Assembly: GCF_017357225.1 (NCBI RefSeq)
Contig: NZ_CP071604.1
Span: forward strand, 1,801,001-1,865,000
Source of the DNA: Rhizobium binae
GTDB taxonomy: Bacteria > Pseudomonadota > Alphaproteobacteria > Rhizobiales > Rhizobiaceae
Length of the DNA stretch: 64,000 nt
Reading direction: 5' to 3'
Each line of letters starts with the position of its first letter. Position 1 is the stretch's first letter. Positions 60,031 through 64,000 of the stretch are shown here, piece by piece. The notes beneath the pieces were generated by a model. The model ran no database searches, was not told the DNA's origin, and saw only the letters and a list, made by a program, of their open reading frames with translations. Both the position numbers and the translations under genes were made by a program.

Positions 60031-60660
60031 ATGGCGCCATTCAAATATCAGTCCCGCGCGCGTGAGTTCAACGAGGCCTACACGAAGCAGGTAGCGGACG
60101 ATCTCGAGCGCGTTCGGGAGGGCATGATTGCACCACGCAACATGCAACGCTTTTCACACGGGCAAAGGTGGCGAACAAAGCCTGTCGTGCTTGGTGATGA
60201 GACGGGGGAGCTCACCGTGCATTCCTTCGGTATCGAGTCGCCTTTCGAGGACATAGTCAGCCACGACTTAGTGCGATTCGTCCTTGCACGGCGAAAGCTG
60301 GCATCGGGCCTGTCAGATGAACTCGCCAGAACGCTTTACCAGGCGATCAGTCAATCCACTGAAAGGTCCGGAAACATTGCTACGGCAACGCCGGATCAAG
60401 CGCCCGTCGAATCTTATCTGGACGCCATGGAGAAGATCGAGTTCGCGATCGAGGAGAGCGGGGAGGTCAGCCTGCCTACCACGTACATGGATCCTCAAAG
60501 ATGGGCGGAAATAGTAGCGCAGCTTAACGATCCGAGTTCGGAACACCACGCGAGGTGGGAGCGTATCAAGGCCGAAAAGAGCCTTCGCGCACGACAGCGG
60601 GAGAGCGAGCGCCTGGCCAAGTTTCCGGCGGCTTGGGCCGAGGAATACATATGCGAATAG
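60031..60660 (+). CDS. Unknown 209-aa protein coupled to the caspase-like gene
   Basis: This soluble, mostly helical protein has no motif that I recognise. Its C-terminal third is highly charged (RWERIKAEKSLRARQRESER). ATG 60031 has GAGACGG upstream. The stop overlaps the caspase gene by 10 bp, so both proteins are made from one message and probably act together, for example as sensor, adaptor or inhibitor of the protease. Confidence 0.6.
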   Translation: MAPFKYQSRAREFNEAYTKQVADDLERVREGMIAPRNMQRFSHGQRWRTKPVVLGDETGELTVHSFGIESPFEDIVSHDLVRFVLARRKLASGLSDELARTLYQAISQSTERSGNIATATPDQAPVESYLDAMEKIEFAIEESGEVSLPTTYMDPQRWAEIVAQLNDPSSEHHARWERIKAEKSLRARQRESERLAKFPAAWAEEYICE

Positions 60661-62588
60661 TCATAGCGGTTGGCTGCGACACATATGAGAAGCCTCCACT
60701 GGATGCGCTTTCCGGGGCGGAGAATGATGCCAAAGCAGTGTTCGATCATCTTGTCACAGACGGCTTTGGTGATAGCAGCGCGAAGGATTCAAGGCTTCTT
60801 CTGTCACCATCGATGGACGATGTGCGATCAGCCGTCGCAGCCATTCTGTTTTCGGGCAAACCCATCGAGGAGCTGACGTTCTTCTTTGCCGGGCACGGCG
60901 GGGTCAAGGACGGCACCTATTTTCTCTGCCTGAGGGATACCGACGTCGACCGGATGTCCGTAAACGCGCTCTCAATGACGCAGCTGTTTGCATGGATCAC
61001 TGAGGCGAAAATCGGACACACCAACATTATCATCGACGCATGCCAATCCGGCGGCGTTGTCCATGACATCGGGGTTCTACTTAACCCCAGCGTCATAGGC
61101 AAGACCGGGTCGATGGCAGTATCGATCCTCGCAGCTTCGAGTTCTAACGAGGCGGCTGGCGAGTCGGACGGAGCTGGCCATTGTACGAGCGCGCTGATGA
61201 GCTGCTTGAAGGGGACAACGATCGTACAGACGACGCGCCCGTCACTTGACCTGGTCGAGGTGGGACAGGTGGTTTCGCGAGCCATGCAGGGCAAGCAGCA
61301 GACGCCAGTGTGTTGGGGAATAAATCTTTTCGGCGTATCCCGCCTCGCTAAGAACCCGAGGTTTTCCGGAGACATCAACGCGATACCCGAGACTTTTCCA
61401 GGTTTCGCGGCCGATGCTGCTGGCAACGAACACATCCGTGCCGCGTCAGACGCGATCTGGGCCCAATATCTCGCTTTATCGAACGAGTTCGATGCGGAAC
61501 GCTTCCTCGATGTCATCCAGCCCGTGTGCCGAAGTTTGCATGATGAACCCGCTACGGCAGCAGCCTTCATCATGGGGTTGTCGACGACATTCGGAGTGCG
61601 AGCGGAGACGTTGGACGACCCATTCGAAATCGGCCGTGTCCACGCGGCATGCGCCGTAGCGTTGCTTCCTCTGGCGGAGTCGAACCCACTCTGTGGAAGC
61701 GCGATCCAGCAGTTGGTATCGAGGGTCGTGGATGCGGTCGTCCGAGGCGTGGAAAATCTCGCAGCCGAACTCGACCGCGAGAGCTATCATCTGCTGATAT
61801 CAGGTGCCGGTGCCGCGGACTATTATTTCCTGCCGCTGAGAGTCATGAGTATTCTCGGCTGGATTGGTGCTGCGGCCCAGTTGGCAGGCGTCGCGGGTCA
61901 AGCTGTTGCTGAGACGATGGCTCCGGCTCGTGATCTCGTGCGCGTGATTTGCTCGCACTACTGCAACTCGATTGTTCCTGTGTCGGATGAGATTGCCCCG
62001 TTCTACGTCGCTTTCGCCTCGGCAGCTGAAGCCCTCGGATGCGGTGACGAGTTGGAGACCGTTTCTTGTCTTTTGCTCAGGAAGCTTCATGACCGGGGCG
62101 GCTACCTCGCAGCACCCGGATTGAACGGCGAGGAAGCCTTCCGGTTCCTGAATGCTTCCGCCGAGGGGCGATACGAAGATTGCCGCAAGCTCATCGCGAA
62201 TCCCACGGGTCTTCTGCCAGCAGTACTGCTCGTGTTGAAGCAGATCGGACTCTCCGGTCAGGCGGAAGGTGCAATGCGAGGATTCGACCATACGAATATC
62301 AACTTTTTTATCCCCGATAATTACTGCGATTTCGGAGGTCGGGTGATCGAGGATGGCACCAATTTCACCCTGAACATCGGCCACACGATCTTCACGATCG
62401 ACGATGTCTCCATGGAGTGGGGGACGATCGCCGATGGCCTACGATCCAACACTGCCCTGGCGACAACCTCCGTCAGGGGCGCTTGTTTACTGGCGTCTCT
62501 TCTTCGACCAGATCGGATCCCATGGTTCCTGATCGCCGAGCACCAGACAGCAGAGCCAGCCAGCACTAACGACACGGTTGAGGCATAG
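60651..62588 (+). CDS. Caspase-like (peptidase C14) protease with long C-terminal extension
   Basis: This 645-aa protein has an N-terminal caspase fold (about residues 1-230). It starts RIVIAVGCDTYEKPPLDALSGAENDA, the catalytic His82 is in FFFAGHGG and Cys131 in IIIDACQSGG. Bacterial enzymes of this type often cut after arginine or lysine. The C-terminal 400 residues are helical and unknown and may sense a signal. It follows and overlaps the 209-aa gene. Two small proteins with arginine-rich ends follow, which makes them candidate substrates. The start at ATG 60651 is preferred over 60555. Confidence 0.85.
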   Translation: MRIVIAVGCDTYEKPPLDALSGAENDAKAVFDHLVTDGFGDSSAKDSRLLLSPSMDDVRSAVAAILFSGKPIEELTFFFAGHGGVKDGTYFLCLRDTDVDRMSVNALSMTQLFAWITEAKIGHTNIIIDACQSGGVVHDIGVLLNPSVIGKTGSMAVSILAASSSNEAAGESDGAGHCTSALMSCLKGTTIVQTTRPSLDLVEVGQVVSRAMQGKQQTPVCWGINLFGVSRLAKNPRFSGDINAIPETFPGFAADAAGNEHIRAASDAIWAQYLALSNEFDAERFLDVIQPVCRSLHDEPATAAAFIMGLSTTFGVRAETLDDPFEIGRVHAACAVALLPLAESNPLCGSAIQQLVSRVVDAVVRGVENLAAELDRESYHLLISGAGAADYYFLPLRVMSILGWIGAAAQLAGVAGQAVAETMAPARDLVRVICSHYCNSIVPVSDEIAPFYVAFASAAEALGCGDELETVSCLLLRKLHDRGGYLAAPGLNGEEAFRFLNASAEGRYEDCRKLIANPTGLLPAVLLVLKQIGLSGQAEGAMRGFDHTNINFFIPDNYCDFGGRVIEDGTNFTLNIGHTIFTIDDVSMEWGTIADGLRSNTALATTSVRGACLLASLLRPDRIPWFLIAEHQTAEPASTNDTVEA

Positions 62589-62701
62589 TGAACCGAAGTT
62601 GGGGGAAACGAAGATGGATCCTTGCGACGCAGCCGCAGCCTACCTACTTTCTCTATGAGATGTCTAAGCCTCGCCTCACCACATGCTCGAATCGAGGGTG
62701 A
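62588..62701 (+). CDS. Candidate 37-aa ORF overlapping the caspase stop
   Basis: A GTG overlapping the last base of the caspase stop (TAGTG) opens a 37-codon frame rich in Arg, Pro and Trp, with GAGG just upstream. It would be translationally coupled. Nothing else supports it. Another 14-codon frame (ATG 62614, with GGGGGAAA upstream) lies inside in a different frame. Confidence 0.25.
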   Translation: MNRSWGKRRWILATQPQPTYFLYEMSKPRLTTCSNRG

Positions 62702-62706
62702 CTACC

Positions 62707-62853
62707 ATGACGGAAAGAGATAGCAGCCAAGGAAGCAGAAGCGTGACGCCACGCACGACCACTCCGGCACAGCCGGATAGGTCACCGGGCGAAGTGTCGT
62801 CTAATCCGGTGACTACAGGCGACGTTACGCCGCCCTCGCTGCCAAGACGCTAG
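62707..62853 (+). CDS. Small Thr/Pro-rich protein 1 of a tandem pair
   Basis: This 48-aa disordered-looking protein is too short for most gene finders. It starts MTERDSSQGSRSVTPRTTTP and ends TPPSLPRR, with GAGGGTGAC before ATG 62707. It shares with the next small protein the blocks (S/A)-x-TPRTTT, QP, NP(V/L)TTG-like and PPxxPRR at the end. It lies 118 bp after the caspase-like gene on the same strand. The conserved arginines are suitable cut sites for a caspase-like protease. Confidence 0.6.
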   Translation: MTERDSSQGSRSVTPRTTTPAQPDRSPGEVSSNPVTTGDVTPPSLPRR

Positions 62854-62885
62854 GCGATTGATAACGACCATCGAAGGGAAGACAC

Positions 62886-63041
62886 ATGTCCGGCAATGGA
62901 AGCGATTACAGCCAGAAGAGCGCCACACCTAGAACAACAACGGTTCAGCCTCAGACTACCAGTGGTCATGGCGGGCAGCAGGGCTCCGTCCAACCACTGA
63001 CGACCGGATCGGGTGATCGGCCACCACCGCCGCGGCGCTGA
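62886..63041 (+). CDS. Small Thr/Pro-rich protein 2 of a tandem pair
   Basis: This 51-aa protein starts MSGNGSDYSQKSATPRTTTV and ends GDRPPPPRR. It is related to the previous one in block order and has its own ribosome site (GAAGGGAAG) before ATG 62886. Gly/Gln-rich spacing between the blocks differs, so this is a diverged duplicate rather than a copy error. The stop abuts the convergent gene at 63042. Confidence 0.6.
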   Translation: MSGNGSDYSQKSATPRTTTVQPQTTSGHGGQQGSVQPLTTGSGDRPPPPRR

Positions 63042-63689
63042 TCATTTTCTCCAACCAACATCAATCTGCTTGATTTCCGACCGCGGAATGTAAGTGATGG
63101 TGGTGTCGCCCGCCGCGTTTACTTGATCGAATTCACGTCTCTCGTCGCCTTCGTATACAGCCGTCACATACATGGCGATACCGTCGTCATTCAGGATGAT
63201 CGGTTTGGTCGGGATTCCGGCCTGTTCCGGCAATGCCAGCAAACTTTCGACGATCTTACCGTTGGCAAGGTGAACTTGAACGAAGCTCCACCTCGTATCG
63301 GCTGACATTACTGATCTGAACGCCGATGTCTCGTGATCGTCGTGATAGATCTTCAGCTTCGACATTGCGGCCTTGACCCACTTCTCGAGATACTTGCGCC
63401 ACAAGAGCGCAAAGCCGACCGATCCGATGATGGCGAGCACGCTGATGATTGCGACGCTCTTGTAGTCCGACTCCACAACGGTGGTCGGCGCCCAGTAGCC
63501 GAGCTTCATCACCAGCCGCGCCACTACGTACGAGAACACCCGTCCGAGCGTTCCGAAGACCAGAACCTGCAAAAGGAAGTCTTCAGTCTTATGCTCGACC
63601 TTCTTGGTGGCCGTAGTCAGCTTGTAGCCGAGATAACCCGCCACGAGGACGATCTGGATTTCGAAGGGCAGTTTCAGGAGCTCATTCAT
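63042..63689 (-). CDS. Membrane protein with soluble C-terminal domain
   Basis: This 215-aa protein has hydrophobic segments at about 8-22, 40-62 and 76-95, then a soluble domain (about 110-215) with DTRWSFVQVHLANGKIVESL and TTITYIPRSEIKQIDVGW, which look like a small beta fold. It resembles DUF6338-like membrane proteins, without certainty. It starts 8 bp after the end of the gene at 63698, so the two are co-transcribed and face the caspase operon. Confidence 0.5.
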   Translation of the reverse strand: MNELLKLPFEIQIVLVAGYLGYKLTTATKKVEHKTEDFLLQVLVFGTLGRVFSYVVARLVMKLGYWAPTTVVESDYKSVAIISVLAIIGSVGFALLWRKYLEKWVKAAMSKLKIYHDDHETSAFRSVMSADTRWSFVQVHLANGKIVESLLALPEQAGIPTKPIILNDDGIAMYVTAVYEGDERREFDQVNAAGDTTITYIPRSEIKQIDVGWRK

Positions 63690-63697
63690 CGGGTCAT

Positions 63698-64000
63698 CTA
63701 CGCCACGAACTGGGGAATGACGGGCAGGGGTGCAGCCGCCGCTTTCGATTTGCGCTCTTCCGCCGATCGGGCTGCCCCTCGCACTACTGCAACTTTTTCC
63801 TTGTCGTCGCCGAGGAGACGAAGAATGTCACCGTCGTCAGCAGTCACGATTTTTGCGGTATCGGCCAACCCGGCTTCGACCAGGGCACAATAGTCGCCGC
63901 GCGTAAGGGTCGCTCCCGCCTCACGGGCGAGATCAGCGGCGGCGCCTGGCACGCCATAGGTTAACCGCACAGCGAGCCTCTGGATGCGCTCCGCCAAGTC
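63698..64000 (-). CDS. C-terminal end of a larger protein, possibly a DEAD/DEAH helicase (partial)
   Basis: The frame is open to the window edge and ends at 63698. The visible 100 residues (AERIQRLAVRLTYGVPGAAAD, then RGDYCALVEAGLADTAKIV) form a helix-hairpin-helix-like block. This block is often found at the C-terminus of DEAD/DEAH helicases. The catalytic domains would lie beyond the window. The call is tentative. Confidence 0.4.
   Translation of the reverse strand, partial: DLAERIQRLAVRLTYGVPGAAADLAREAGATLTRGDYCALVEAGLADTAKIVTADDGDILRLLGDDKEKVAVVRGAARSAEERKSKAAAAPLPVIPQFVA

Overview
The window looks like a chromosomal or large-replicon segment of a Rhizobium-type alphaproteobacterium (R. 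leguminosarum/etli group is my best guess). Grounds seen in the sequence: high GC coding DNA, two Rhizobium-type palindromic intergenic repeats, a BA14K-family protein, a glucose/mannose-type ABC transporter and many gene families typical of Rhizobiales. No rRNA, tRNA or CRISPR array was seen.

Layout. (1) 1-15.3 kb is ordinary chromosome: the end of ilvD, a Do-type periplasmic protease coupled to rarA, small rhizobial proteins, a DapA-family protein without its Schiff-base lysine, two alpha/beta hydrolases (one without its nucleophile serine), a ketopantoate-reductase-like enzyme, an SDR/LysR divergent pair, a nucleoside deoxyribosyltransferase, a carboxymuconolactone-decarboxylase-like protein and a PAS histidine kinase. 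(2) 15.6-31.7 kb is one long co-directional catabolic block. A LacI regulator with a perfect palindromic operator inside its own promoter is followed by a CoA-transferase, enoyl-CoA hydratase, aldehyde dehydrogenase, a four-gene sugar-type ABC importer, two GMC flavo-oxidoreductases, a Gfo/Idh/MocA dehydrogenase and a fumarate-reductase-like flavoprotein. The substrate is not recognisable; the block suggests import of a sugar-like compound, oxidation, and entry into CoA metabolism. (3) 31.7-42.2 kb holds DNA repair (xthA), envelope and stress proteins, a NarX/NarL-like two-component pair, a BA14K protein, an unusual stand-alone protein with HARP-like repeats and an L,D-transpeptidase. (4) 42.3-48.6 kb is the complete phenylalanine/tyrosine degradation route through homogentisate (phhA, hpd, hmgA, fahA, maiA) with two Lrp/AsnC regulators, each divergent from a target and each with a palindrome in the divergent gap.

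(5) 48.6-64 kb is accessory and partly decayed. It has a frameshifted MEKHLA gene, a fragment of a secreted-protein paralogue, a patatin lipase, a SixA-like phosphatase, a CYTH remnant, an IS21-family element (istA/istB), two proteins with HEPN-type Rx4H motifs, a metallopeptidase-like gene broken by a stop codon and a frameshift, and then the most interesting part. There a 209-aa protein is translationally coupled to a 645-aa caspase-like (C14) protease (His82/Cys131), followed by two tandem, mutually similar 48- and 51-aa proteins ending in Pro-Arg-Arg. These face a membrane protein and the end of a larger protein that may be a helicase. I read this as a candidate, possibly undescribed, conflict or programmed-death system in which the small proteins may be protease substrates or effectors. 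That role is inference.

Several genes (dapA-like end, MEKHLA, CYTH remnant, metallopeptidase) show single-base frame changes, so assembly indels should be excluded before biology is inferred from them.
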